From an uncultured Dorea sp. (GTDB taxonomy: Bacteria; Bacillota; Clostridia; Lachnospirales; Lachnospiraceae), in assembly GCA_910578455.1 (NCBI GenBank), contig CAJTQA010000001.1, positions 112,084 through 176,083 on the forward strand: a stretch of 64,000 bases of DNA, given 5' to 3'. Position 1 is the stretch's first letter. The number at the start of each line of letters is the position of its first letter. Positions 24,569 through 33,303 of this stretch are shown here, piece after piece. A program made the position numbers and the translations under genes. The notes beneath the pieces were generated by a model. It made no database searches. It was not told the DNA's origin and saw only the letters and a program-made list of their open reading frames with translations.

Positions 24569-25426
24569 TCAATCCTCCTTTTTAAGGAGACTCTGATGAA
24601 TTACCACCAATACTCCCGCCAGCAAAAGCAGCATGACACTGATTGACATTGCTATATTAAAATCTCCGCCGCCAAACGATTTTTTGTAGATCAGATACTC
24701 AAGTACGGTTGTCTTATTCCCCGGCCCTCCAGAAGTCATTACATAAACAAAATTAAATACCCAGCTCAGCATTTCTATCAATGTAATAATAACATAAAAT
24801 TCTATAATTGACTTCGTCTGAGGGATTGTAATGCTCACAAATTTCTGCATCCAGGTTGCTCCGTCCACATCCGCCGACTCGTAAAGTGTCTGGTCGATAG
24901 ACATCATGCGGGCCAGGAATAAAACTACGCCGAATCCGAACTGTTTCCATATGATTACTGACGCAACGCTTGGAAATGCCAGATTCGGATCCCCCAGCCA
25001 GTCTGACACCAGGCCGGACAGACCTACCTGTTTCAGCATAATGTTTATTACTCCGTTATATTGCAGCAGATAGGAAAACACGATACCCACCACCGGAATG
25101 GCCAAAATATACGGCACAAATATAAAGCTCCTGTATACGCGCCATCCCCATATCTTATGGTACAGTATTGCTGCAATTACCAGCGAGATAGCCGTCAGCA
25201 GAGGAACACATAAGAATAGTTTTAAATTATTTTTTAATGCAATCCAAAATAACTCATCGCTTAATGCCAGCTTATAATTTCTAAACCCTACAAATTTATC
25301 CTGACCGGCAAGCACTGTGAAAAAGCTCTGGTAAATCATATTGATAATCGGATAAATAATCACCACAATTAAGATAATAAATGCAGGTGCAATAAATAAA
25401 TACGGGCTGAGCTTTCTTTTCTTCAT
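24569..25426 (-). CDS. Sugar ABC transporter permease (MalF/UgpA, CUT1 type)
   Basis: This permease has 285 residues from the ATG at 25426, which has AGGAAG six bases upstream just past the binding-protein stop; a longer frame reaches back into that gene. Six membrane helices are visible and the coupling loop reads ESADVDGATWMQKFVSITIP. It is the partner of the permease at 23738. Confidence 0.9.
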   Translation of the reverse strand: MKKRKLSPYLFIAPAFIILIVVIIYPIINMIYQSFFTVLAGQDKFVGFRNYKLALSDELFWIALKNNLKLFLCVPLLTAISLVIAAILYHKIWGWRVYRSFIFVPYILAIPVVGIVFSYLLQYNGVINIMLKQVGLSGLVSDWLGDPNLAFPSVASVIIWKQFGFGVVLFLARMMSIDQTLYESADVDGATWMQKFVSITIPQTKSIIEFYVIITLIEMLSWVFNFVYVMTSGGPGNKTTVLEYLIYKKSFGGGDFNIAMSISVMLLLLAGVLVVIHQSLLKKED

Positions 25427-25436
25427 ATACATCTTC

Positions 25437-26768
25437 CTATTCTGCAATGCTCCAATTAATGAATGCCTCATGAACCTCCGGGTTCTGCTCCCTGCATTTT
25501 TCAAGCGTTTCCTCCAGCTCTGCTGCGGCACCTTCAGGCGGCAGATCCTCCGAAAACATCTTCTGTACTGTCGGAATCAGGCCGTCAGTCTCAAACATAG
25601 GGGCAAAATACAACTGATAGCAAAAATTCCCCTTTTCTGCTTTCCATTTCATTACCTGCTTATCAATTTCACTGGTGAGCCATTCTTCCTTAAAATTGAC
25701 ATTCGGCATCATGACATTCGCCATCTCATACAGGCTCTTAATGTTTTCATCTTCCTGCAAAAACATTAAAAATTTTGCCGCGCCTTCCTTATGCTTTGCG
25801 CTCTTCGGGATTACATACACCTGGCTTGGCGATGCTATGGAATCAGCAAATTTTCCGTTCCCAAAAACAGGCGCCCTGGCGAATCCTATCTTATCGGTTC
25901 CCAAAGATTTTTCCAACGATACGGCATACGCCTGGGTATGGAGCGTCATTGCCGCTTTCCCGCTTTCGATCGTCTGCTGACCCTGATATAAGTCTAATGA
26001 CAGGATATCTTCATTGATATATCCAGCATTTTTTAGTTCTTCTATTTTATATAACCACTCTGCATATTTTTTATCCGTAAAACTTTCATTGCCGCTCATC
26101 AAATCGATCATTTCATTTACGCTGTCCAGGTTTTGCTGGCCAAGGAATATTCCAATCCATGCCGGGAGGAATCCATCCTTCAGTCCCATTCCCAGCGGTG
26201 TGATTCCTGCCTCTTTTAATTTCCGGCAGCACTCCATAAATTCATCCCATGTCGTAAATGGATGTTCCGGATCTACTCCCGCAGTACGCATTGCTTCTTT
26301 ATCGTAGGCAATGCCGTATGTAAATCCATACGCCGGTATTCCCCACTGCTTATCATCCCAGTTCGTCTCCATCAGAGATGTCTGTTCGATTACTGACAGC
26401 TCTTCTTTAGAGAGATAATCGCTAATCGGAGTCACATTTCCTTTCCATACGTCTTCCATGGCCTGTGTGCCGCCCCACATATACTGGATATCCGGCCCTT
26501 CCCCTGCCGCTTCTGCCGTCCGGAATGCGGAGTATAAGTTATCGCTCTCCTGCAATATCGCCTCGACGGTAATATCCGGATTCTCTTTCTCATACCGTCT
26601 GACCATCTCTTCCATATACGCTTTATACCCCGGCGCTTCCTGTTCTCCCCAATACCAGACTGTCAGCGTGTATTTCCCGTCTTCTTCTCCTGAGTCTTTG
26701 TTTCCGCCGCATCCCGCAAGAGATAATACCAATAAAATTACCATAAACGCTGAAACTACTCTTTTCAT
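25437..26768 (-). CDS. Sugar ABC transporter substrate-binding lipoprotein
   Basis: This 443-residue family-1 extracellular binding protein carries a lipoprotein signal: MKR, a hydrophobic stretch and the lipobox LAGC, then an acidic flexible linker. The fold signature continues with TVWYWG, an AILQESDNLY region and YAYGI-type hinge strands. I start at 26768 rather than 26777 because AAAGG then lies at a working distance. It is the first gene of the amino-sugar operon, tethered outside the membrane to capture the sugar. Confidence 0.92.
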   Translation of the reverse strand: MKRVVSAFMVILLVLSLAGCGGNKDSGEEDGKYTLTVWYWGEQEAPGYKAYMEEMVRRYEKENPDITVEAILQESDNLYSAFRTAEAAGEGPDIQYMWGGTQAMEDVWKGNVTPISDYLSKEELSVIEQTSLMETNWDDKQWGIPAYGFTYGIAYDKEAMRTAGVDPEHPFTTWDEFMECCRKLKEAGITPLGMGLKDGFLPAWIGIFLGQQNLDSVNEMIDLMSGNESFTDKKYAEWLYKIEELKNAGYINEDILSLDLYQGQQTIESGKAAMTLHTQAYAVSLEKSLGTDKIGFARAPVFGNGKFADSIASPSQVYVIPKSAKHKEGAAKFLMFLQEDENIKSLYEMANVMMPNVNFKEEWLTSEIDKQVMKWKAEKGNFCYQLYFAPMFETDGLIPTVQKMFSEDLPPEGAAAELEETLEKCREQNPEVHEAFINWSIAE

Positions 26769-26787
26769 CCTTACCATCCTTTCTACT

Positions 26788-26820
26788 TATTTAATATTAT
26801 TTATTAATTTTATTAAATAA
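26788..26820 (-). promoter_or_regulatory. AT-rich inverted repeat, candidate ROK operator
   Basis: TTATTTAAT (26788-26796) and ATTAAATAA (26812-26820) are exact complements. They overlap the -10 box and probable start site of the operon promoter. Known ROK regulators such as NagC bind TTATTT...AAATAA-like sites. A second pair, TTGAT/ATCAA (26852-26871), lies just upstream of the -35 box. Confidence 0.5.
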
Positions 26821-26845
26821 TAATACAAATCTACATCATTGTCAA
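26817..26845 (-). promoter_or_regulatory. SigA-type promoter of the amino-sugar operon
   Basis: On the minus strand TTGACA (26840-26845) is followed after 17 bases by TATTAT (26817-26822), close to the vegetative consensus. It stands about 50 bases before the lipoprotein start. Confidence 0.8.
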
Positions 26846-26950
26846 TATTGTTTGATTATTTAATTTATCAATTGAAAAATTTATTTAGTTGGAATATTGA
26901 ATAGCGCTATAGCAAACTTTACAATTCTTTTGAATTATAATTTTCCAATA

Positions 26951-26990
26951 AAAAACAAAGGGGCAGAAATTTTCTACGCCTTTGTTTCAT
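26951..26990 (-). terminator. Terminator downstream of the str operon and small ORF
   Basis: AAACAAAGG (26953-26961) and CCTTTGTTT (26979-26987) pair exactly; a T-rich tract follows on the minus strand. It is the first convincing terminator after tuf, so the str transcript may include the small ORF before it. Confidence 0.75.
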
Positions 26991-27093
26991 TTAACCCAGC
27001 TAACACTATAAATCCATTGACTATTGCAAGAATTATACTACCAAAGTATGCACTCTTTAAACGTTTCTTATTTTCTTTTTGTTTGCTCTTCAT
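26974..27093 (-). CDS. Possible 39-residue membrane peptide downstream of tuf
   Basis: This short frame encodes a lysine-rich front (MKSKQKENKKRLK), one hydrophobic segment (about residues 16-33, SIILAIVNGFIVLA) and a short polar tail. It ends nine bases before the terminator stem. Against it being a gene, the AGGAGG upstream is about 20 bases from the ATG, too far for normal initiation, and part of it lies in a GCCGCAA...TTGCGGC hairpin. I do not recognise a family. The positive-inside pattern and placement make it worth noting. Confidence 0.4.
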   Translation of the reverse strand: MKSKQKENKKRLKSAYFGSIILAIVNGFIVLAGLNETKA

Positions 27094-27172
27094 CTTTTAT
27101 ACAAATAGCCGCAACCTCCTACTAGCGTTGAAGATTGCGGCATTTCCTATTAAATATTGGCTCTAATAAAGA

Positions 27173-28360
27173 TTACTCAATAATTTTAGCAACAGTTCCA
27201 GAACCTACTGTACGTCCACCCTCACGGATAGCGAAACGAAGACCCTGCTCCATAGCTACCGGATGAATCAGTTCTGCTGTGATCTCTACGTTATCACCAG
27301 GCATGCACATCTCGATACCGTCCGGAAGGTTGCAGATACCTGTTACGTCTGTTGTTCTGAAGTAGAACTGCGGACGATAGTTGTTGAAGAATGGTGTATG
27401 ACGGCCACCCTCGTCTTTTGTCAGAACGTAAACCTGTCCTGTGAACTTTGTATGGCATGTTACAGAACCCGGTTTAACGAGACACTGGCCTCTCTCGATC
27501 TCTGTTCTCTGAACGCCACGAAGAAGAGCGCCGATGTTATCGCCGGCCTGAGCCTCGTCAAGCAGCTTACGGAACATCTCAACACCTGTTACAACTGTTT
27601 TTCTCTTATCCTCATGGATACCGATGATCTCTACTTCATCATTTACATGAAGAGTACCGCGCTCTACTCTACCAGTAGCAACTGTTCCACGTCCTGTGAT
27701 AGAGAATACGTCCTCTACAGGCATAAGGAACGGCTGGTCTGTAGCACGCTGCGGATCTGGAACGAAAGAGTCAACTGTCTCCATAAGCTCCATGATCTTG
27801 TCGCCCCACTCGCTCTTCGGATCCTCAAGAGCCTTAAGTGCAGAACCCTGGATAATCGGGCATCCCTCGAACTCATACTCCTCAAGAACTTCTGTGATCT
27901 CCATCTCTACCAGCTCAAGAAGCTCCTCATCGTCTACCATATCGCATTTGTTCATGAATACTACGATGTAAGGAACGCCTACCTGACGAGACAGAAGGAT
28001 GTGCTCTTTTGTCTGAGCCATAACACCGTCTGTAGCAGCTACTACGAGGATAGCGCCGTCCATCTGAGCAGCACCAGTGATCATGTTCTTAACGTAGTCA
28101 GCATGTCCCGGGCAGTCAACGTGAGCATAGTGACGGTTAGCTGTCTCATACTCAACGTGAGCTGTAGAGATTGTGATTCCACGCTCTCTCTCTTCCGGTG
28201 CCTTGTCAATGTTATCAAATGCTACTGCTGCGTTACCTTCTACTCTCTCAGACAGAACCTTTGTGATTGCTGCTGTAAGAGTTGTCTTACCATGGTCAAC
28301 GTGGCCGATGGTACCAATATTACAATGTGGTTTAGTTCTTTCAAATTTAGCTTTTGCCAT
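27173..28360 (-). CDS. tuf: Elongation factor Tu
   Basis: This 395-residue GTPase delivers aminoacyl-tRNA to the ribosome. GTPase motifs are GHVDHGKTTL (G1), DCPGHADY (G3) and NKCDM (G4), followed by domains 2 and 3 ending in GSGTVAKIIE. It is full length and the last standard gene of the str operon, 118 bases after fusA. Codon use is highly biased, as expected for a very abundant protein. Confidence 0.99.
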   Translation of the reverse strand: MAKAKFERTKPHCNIGTIGHVDHGKTTLTAAITKVLSERVEGNAAVAFDNIDKAPEERERGITISTAHVEYETANRHYAHVDCPGHADYVKNMITGAAQMDGAILVVAATDGVMAQTKEHILLSRQVGVPYIVVFMNKCDMVDDEELLELVEMEITEVLEEYEFEGCPIIQGSALKALEDPKSEWGDKIMELMETVDSFVPDPQRATDQPFLMPVEDVFSITGRGTVATGRVERGTLHVNDEVEIIGIHEDKRKTVVTGVEMFRKLLDEAQAGDNIGALLRGVQRTEIERGQCLVKPGSVTCHTKFTGQVYVLTKDEGGRHTPFFNNYRPQFYFRTTDVTGICNLPDGIEMCMPGDNVEITAELIHPVAMEQGLRFAIREGGRTVGSGTVAKIIE

Positions 28361-28478
28361 TATGAATATCCTCCTTAATTTTCAGCGCCATTTATGGCAT
28401 AATTATAATTTTACGTTTGCTCGGCTAACTTTGATTATATTTCAAATCATACAGTTTTTCAAGCCTTTTCTTATTTCT

Positions 28479-30596
28479 TTAAGCATTTTTATTTGACAGT
28501 ACCTTCTCCTGAACAGATTTCGGTACCGGCTCATATTTTTCAAAGAACATGGAGTAGTTTCCGCGTCCCTGTGTCCTGGAACGAAGGTCTGTAGAGTAGC
28601 CAAACATCTCGGAAAGCGGCACGTATCCGCGCACAATCTTTCCTCCGCCTAAGTCGTCCATACCTTCGATACGTCCGCGCCGTGAATTGATATCGCCGAT
28701 TACATCGCCCATATACTCTTCCGGCATCGTAACCTCAACCTTCATGATAGGCTCAAGAAGTATCGGATCAGCTTTCTTCATGGCATCTTTGAATGCAAGA
28801 GAACCTGCAATGTGGAATGCCATCTCGCTGGAGTCTACCTCATGGTAGGAGCCGTCGTAGACATTTGCCTTAACGCCCACAACCGGGAATCCGCCGAGGA
28901 TACCTGCCTGCATAGCCTCCTCGATACCTTCGCCGATCTTCGGAATGTATTCCTTCGGGATCGATCCGCCGACTACGGTAGATTCGAACTTGAACAGCTC
29001 CTCGCCATTGGCATCCATTGGCTCAAATTTAACTTTACAGTGTCCGTACTGTCCGCGTCCGCCAGACTGTTTCGCGTACTTGCTGTCAACGTCAACTGCC
29101 TTTGTAAATGCCTCTTTATAAGCAACCTGAGGAGCGCCTACATTTGCCTCTACCTTGAACTCACGCAGAAGCCTGTCCACGATAATCTCAAGGTGCAGCT
29201 CGCCCATTCCGGCGATAATCGTCTGGCCTGTCTCCTGGTCAGTGTGCGCGCGGAATGTCGGGTCTTCCTCTGCAAGTTTTGCAAGGGATTCTCCAAGCTT
29301 GCCCTGGGATGCCTTCGTCTTAGGCTCGATTGCAAGCTCGATAACTGGCTCAGGGAACTCCATGGATTCCAGAATAACCGGATGCTGTTCATCACAGAGT
29401 GTATCACCTGTAGATGTAAACTTGAATCCGATCGCTGCCGCGATATCTCCGGAATATACTTTGTCAAGCTCCTGCCTCTTGTTGGCATGCATCTGAAGGA
29501 TACGTCCGACACGCTCTTTCTTTCCTTTTGATGCATTCAGCACATAAGAACCGGAATTCATAGTACCGGAATACACTCTGAAGTATGCCAGCTTACCTAC
29601 AAACGGGTCTGTCATGATCTTGAATGCCAGCGCTGAGAAAGGCTCTTCATCGGAAGAATGCCTTACCATTTCATTTCCATCCTCATCAACACCCTGAATC
29701 GGCGGGATGTCAAGCGGGGACGGCATAAATTCAACCACAGCGTCCAAAAGTTTCTGAACTCCTTTGTTCCTGTAAGCTGTTCCGCAGCATACCGGAACCG
29801 CTGTACATTCACAGGTGGCTTTCCTTAACACTGCTTTTAATTCATCAACTGACGGCTCTTCCCCTTCCAGGTATGCCATCATCAGATCATCGTCTAACTC
29901 GCAGATCTTCTCGACCAGCTCCGTGCGGTAAAGCTCCGCGTCATCCGCCATGTCTTCCGGAATATCTACGATCGCGATATCATCTCCCTTATCGTCATTG
30001 TAAAGATAAGCCTTCATCTCAAAAAGGTCGACGATTCCTTTAAACTCGTCTTCTTTTCCGATTGGAAGCTGGATGCAGATCGCATTCTTGCCCAATCTGG
30101 TCTTAATCTGTTCTACTGCACCATAGAAATTGGCTCCTAAGATATCCATCTTGTTGATAAATGCCATTCTCGGTACATTGTATGTGTCAGCCTGACGCCA
30201 CACATTTTCTGACTGCGGCTCAACTCCGCCTTTTGCACAAAATACGCCCACTGCGCCGTCAAGCACACGAAGCGAACGCTCTACCTCTACTGTAAAGTCA
30301 ACGTGTCCCGGAGTATCAATGATATTGATACGGTGCTCTAGCGCACCCTCCTTCGGCTTACAGTTCTCCTGCAGCGTCCAGTGACATGTTGTAGCCGCGG
30401 AAGTGATCGTTATACCTCTCTCCTGTTCCTGAGCCATCCAGTCCATGGTAGCAGTACCTTCGTGAGTATCACCAATTTTGTGATTAACACCGGTATAATA
30501 TAAGATACGCTCAGTTGTTGTTGTTTTACCAGCATCAATATGAGCCATAATACCGATATTTCTCGTCCTTTCTAATGGGTATTCTCTTCCTGCCAT
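28479..30596 (-). CDS. fusA: Elongation factor G
   Basis: This 705-residue translocase of the ribosome has the G1 motif AHIDAGKTTTTE, the switch-region NIIDTPGHVDF and NKMD, then domains II-V ending near MFGYSTDLRSRTQGRG. The length is normal, and the start at 30596 overlaps no other gene. It lies nine bases after rpsG in the str operon. Confidence 0.99.
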   Translation of the reverse strand: MAGREYPLERTRNIGIMAHIDAGKTTTTERILYYTGVNHKIGDTHEGTATMDWMAQEQERGITITSAATTCHWTLQENCKPKEGALEHRINIIDTPGHVDFTVEVERSLRVLDGAVGVFCAKGGVEPQSENVWRQADTYNVPRMAFINKMDILGANFYGAVEQIKTRLGKNAICIQLPIGKEDEFKGIVDLFEMKAYLYNDDKGDDIAIVDIPEDMADDAELYRTELVEKICELDDDLMMAYLEGEEPSVDELKAVLRKATCECTAVPVCCGTAYRNKGVQKLLDAVVEFMPSPLDIPPIQGVDEDGNEMVRHSSDEEPFSALAFKIMTDPFVGKLAYFRVYSGTMNSGSYVLNASKGKKERVGRILQMHANKRQELDKVYSGDIAAAIGFKFTSTGDTLCDEQHPVILESMEFPEPVIELAIEPKTKASQGKLGESLAKLAEEDPTFRAHTDQETGQTIIAGMGELHLEIIVDRLLREFKVEANVGAPQVAYKEAFTKAVDVDSKYAKQSGGRGQYGHCKVKFEPMDANGEELFKFESTVVGGSIPKEYIPKIGEGIEEAMQAGILGGFPVVGVKANVYDGSYHEVDSSEMAFHIAGSLAFKDAMKKADPILLEPIMKVEVTMPEEYMGDVIGDINSRRGRIEGMDDLGGGKIVRGYVPLSEMFGYSTDLRSRTQGRGNYSMFFEKYEPVPKSVQEKVLSNKNA

Positions 30597-30605
30597 TATT
30601 GCCTC

Positions 30606-31076
30606 CTAGAATCTGTAGTGAGCAAATGCCTTATTTGCTTCCGCCATCTTATGCATGTCTTCTTTACGTTTTACGGCTGCGCCTGCATTGTTCGCCGCAT
30701 CCATAATCTCATTCGCCAGCCTCTCCTGCATTGTCTTCTCGCCTCGTTTACGTGAAAACATCGTCAGCCAGCGAAGAGCAAGTGCCTGCCTTCTGTCGGC
30801 TCTTACCTCAATCGGCACCTGGTATGTCGCACCGCCGATACGCCTTGCCTTAACCTCGAGCTGCGGCATGATATTATTCATAGCCTCTTCGAATACTTCA
30901 ATTGCCGGCTTATCAGTCTTTTCTGCAACTCTCTCAAACGCACCGTATACAATCTTCTGGGCAACGCCCTTCTTGCCATCTAACATAATGTTGTTGATGA
31001 GCTTTGTTACCACTTTATTATTGTATAACGGATCTGCTAATACGTCTCTTTTTTGAGTATGTCCTTTACGTGGCAC
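30606..31076 (-). CDS. rpsG: 30S ribosomal protein S7
   Basis: This protein has 156 residues from the GTG at 31076, which follows AAGGAGG; the longer frame upstream would give a non-family extension of 28 residues. It begins VPRKGHTQKRDVL and ends KAFAHYRF, both typical. S7 nucleates the 30S head and in some bacteria represses its own operon. Confidence 0.98.
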   Translation of the reverse strand: MPRKGHTQKRDVLADPLYNNKVVTKLINNIMLDGKKGVAQKIVYGAFERVAEKTDKPAIEVFEEAMNNIMPQLEVKARRIGGATYQVPIEVRADRRQALALRWLTMFSRKRGEKTMQERLANEIMDAANNAGAAVKRKEDMHKMAEANKAFAHYRF

Positions 31077-31376
31077 GGTCCTTCCCTCCTTAAACATTTT
31101 GATTAATTCATCGGTACTCACATGTGTCGTTCTAATGATACTGTGCAGTGCACAGGGCATACGGTTTTGTATCTATTCCCTGCAACTTACTTTAATCATA
31201 GTTCTGTTTGTGATTACATCATTTCAATATTGAAGTTTTCACTTCATGGATTGTTCTTCCTTAGCTTGTTGTGGCTTCCTTCGCTTTTCATGAGGAAGTT
31301 CTTCCTCACTGTGTTCGGAAGAACAAAAATAATCTCTAAGTTCGTGCGGCACCTGCGGCTTGCACTCACTAAGAGC
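31077..31376 (-). promoter_or_regulatory. 300-base rpsL-rpsG spacer with hairpins
   Basis: No gene is seen here. Just after rpsL, a stem at 31334-31375 (CTCT.AGT...GTGC / GCAC...ACT.AGAG on the minus strand) is followed by ATTATTTTTG and could attenuate transcription. Further on, TGAGGAAG TT CTTCCTCA (31291-31308) is a near-perfect palindrome, and GTTCTTCC/GGAAGAAC (31298-31324) gives an alternative stem sharing its bases. The alternative pairings may be regulatory, perhaps by S7, but this is inference. Confidence 0.5.
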
Positions 31377-31799
31377 TTATTTTTTCGGCCTCTTAGCGCC
31401 ATATTTGGAGCGCGCCTGTCTTCTCTTGGCAACACCTGCTGTATCAAGTGTTCCTCTAACGATATGGTAACGTGTACCTGGAAGGTCTTTTACCCTTCCT
31501 CCACGAATCAGGACAACGCTATGCTCCTGAAGGTTGTGTCCTTCGCCCGGGATATAGCTTGTAACCTCGATACCGTTAGAAAGGCGTACCCTGGCAATCT
31601 TTCTCAGCGCTGAGTTCGGCTTCTTCGGTGTAGCTGTCTTAACTGCTGTGCACACGCCTCTCTTCTGCGGAGCAGACTCATCTGTCGCTCTCTTTCTCAG
31701 GGAGTTGTAGCCTTTCTGGAGTGCCGGAGCTGTAGACTTCTTTACTGCTGTCTGACGTCCTTTTTTTACTAACTGGTTAAATGTTGGCATTCTTTTCAC
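31377..31799 (-). CDS. rpsL: 30S ribosomal protein S12
   Basis: This 140-residue decoding-centre protein includes MPTFNQLVKKGRQ, TPKKPNSALRKIARV (with the lysine region linked to streptomycin resistance in other species) and PGTRYHIVRGTLDT. It is the first gene of the str operon with its own promoter 80-110 bases upstream. Confidence 0.99.
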   Translation of the reverse strand: MKRMPTFNQLVKKGRQTAVKKSTAPALQKGYNSLRKRATDESAPQKRGVCTAVKTATPKKPNSALRKIARVRLSNGIEVTSYIPGEGHNLQEHSVVLIRGGRVKDLPGTRYHIVRGTLDTAGVAKRRQARSKYGAKRPKK

Positions 31800-31842
31800 C
31801 TCCTACGATAATAATAAGTTGCAATTCATCTGTATGAATAAA

Positions 31843-31871
31843 TGCATGGAGACACAATGCATCTCCATGCA
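31843..31871 (-). promoter_or_regulatory. Hairpin at the 5' end of the rpsL transcript
   Basis: TGCATGGAGA (31843-31852) and TCTCCATGCA (31862-31871) pair exactly. With the promoter just upstream, transcription would start at about 31874, so the mRNA begins with this hairpin. Such caps can stabilise mRNA. It could also serve as a terminator for the gene upstream, though the T run is interrupted. Confidence 0.55.
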
Positions 31872-31880
31872 CGCTAGATT

Positions 31881-31909
31881 AGTTTATTACGATTTTACGC
31901 CGTTGTCAA
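31881..31909 (-). promoter_or_regulatory. SigA-type promoter of the str operon
   Basis: On the minus strand TTGACA (31904-31909), a 17-base spacer and TAAACT (31881-31886). It separates the str operon from the hemerythrin-response-regulator gene upstream. Confidence 0.78.
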
Positions 31910-31947
31910 GGGCTTTATTGCGTTTTCCACCTGTTTTTACAGCGTTT

Positions 31948-33303
31948 TTAACCTTTCTGTTTCTCGAAGAAATTATCAACGCTCTTCTTGATCTCTTCAG
32001 GTTTCATCGTCTTAAGGAGATACCCTGCCGGTTTCAGCGGAACAATCTTTTGAATACTCTCCTTATCTCCTCTTCCCGTCAGGAAAATAACCGGAATATC
32101 AGCAGTTTCTTCCTCCGCGCGGATCATGTCAAGCACCTGCCTTCCGTCGCATACCGGCATCTCATAGTCAAGAAGCACAAGATCCGGACGGTTAAGGGTG
32201 ATGCTCCTGATCGCCGCCATCCCAGACTGGGCAAGGCCGACTTCGTAATCTTTCTCCAGGAGCTGCTTGATCGCCTGGCGCATGAGGCCGGAATCATCTA
32301 CCACAAGCACTTTCTTCTTCAGCATATCCTCATTTTCCTGCATGGTTTTCTCAAGATATTTTTCAATCTCAGACATCGCGTTCTCGACCTTGATGTTCGT
32401 TCCCACTCCTTTTTCCAACAGATGCGGCGCGCTCACGCAAAAAGCAAAATATCCTGCTCCTGTATCAAACAGGAGGCTGAACTGCATTTTCTTCTTTTCA
32501 AGAACCTGCTGAAACTGCTCGTAGTTCAAAAGGTTCTCTGCCTTCACCTTACGCAGGTCGGCAGACGGGAAATATCTCTTAAGTTTCTCCACGAACTGTT
32601 TCGCCGTATATCTGGTTGCATTTATGATCATGGAATTGACCTTGTCAGTCTTCACATCTATCATTTTCCCAACAGTATTGATGAGCAGCCTTTCCTCAAA
32701 AACAAGGACGATATCCCATTCTTTGTTTCCTTCGGTTTCATATACCAGCCGGTAATAAATTCCGTTTCCGAATTTCTCCCCTCCGTACTGCTTGCTGATT
32801 ATATGCGCCTTTAGCCGGAACATATCTTCAATCAGATGTACAATAGCCTCTCCCATGGATGCCTGCTCTTCCTCCGGCAAAAGCTCTCCCCATTTGCTCT
32901 CGCCCTCCCCGACAATTGCAAGATCCTCTGTAAGCGTATGCCCGATAAGCCATCCTGTACATACGCCAAGAAAATGATTGACAGCCGCCACGGAATATCC
33001 TGTCTGCTCCAGTTCCCATTCAAGCTGCGGCAGGGTAATATCGCGGAAATTATCATGAAGACGTTTGTGAGTCTTATATCCTTTATATCCGATAGAAGTC
33101 ATATACTCCTCTTCTTCATTAAAATGCTTAATCGCATGGGCTTTGAAAAATTTAATCCCCTCATCGCAGATCCACTGGTGTTTCTCCGGCTGCTCACCGA
33201 ACCGAATCATTTTGTTCATGATGCCGAAAAGTTTCTGGTGCTCTTTGTCAATACGGTCAACGCCGATATTGAACCGTTCATTCCATGTCAATTGCTCTTC
33301 CAT
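31948..33303 (-). CDS. Bacteriohemerythrin - CheX-like - response regulator fusion
   Basis: This protein has 451 residues from the ATG at 33303 (GGGAGG site nine bases before); the longer frame to 33429 lacks one. Residues 1-135 are a hemerythrin domain with the full di-iron set: H22, H60, E64, H79, H83, H122 and D127, so it should bind oxygen or another small ligand. Residues 150-310 weakly resemble CheX/CheC (VGKMIDVKTDKV...FSLLFDTGAGYFAFCVS). The last 125 residues are a CheY-like receiver (VLVVDDSGLMRQ, LLDYEMPVCDG, FLTGRG, K near PAGYLLK). No DNA-binding or enzymatic output is seen. It may couple oxygen sensing to chemotaxis phosphorelay, fitting a motile anaerobe. It is apparently monocistronic. 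Confidence 0.82.
   Translation of the reverse strand: MEEQLTWNERFNIGVDRIDKEHQKLFGIMNKMIRFGEQPEKHQWICDEGIKFFKAHAIKHFNEEEEYMTSIGYKGYKTHKRLHDNFRDITLPQLEWELEQTGYSVAAVNHFLGVCTGWLIGHTLTEDLAIVGEGESKWGELLPEEEQASMGEAIVHLIEDMFRLKAHIISKQYGGEKFGNGIYYRLVYETEGNKEWDIVLVFEERLLINTVGKMIDVKTDKVNSMIINATRYTAKQFVEKLKRYFPSADLRKVKAENLLNYEQFQQVLEKKKMQFSLLFDTGAGYFAFCVSAPHLLEKGVGTNIKVENAMSEIEKYLEKTMQENEDMLKKKVLVVDDSGLMRQAIKQLLEKDYEVGLAQSGMAAIRSITLNRPDLVLLDYEMPVCDGRQVLDMIRAEEETADIPVIFLTGRGDKESIQKIVPLKPAGYLLKTMKPEEIKKSVDNFFEKQKG

Noticed and set aside
27263..28378. 371-codon frame opposite tuf
   Set aside because: It is a by-product of the strong codon bias of tuf and has no recognisable domain.
31819..32814. 331-codon frame opposite the hemerythrin-response-regulator gene
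   Set aside because: Antisense to well-supported coding sequence; no motif or ribosome site.
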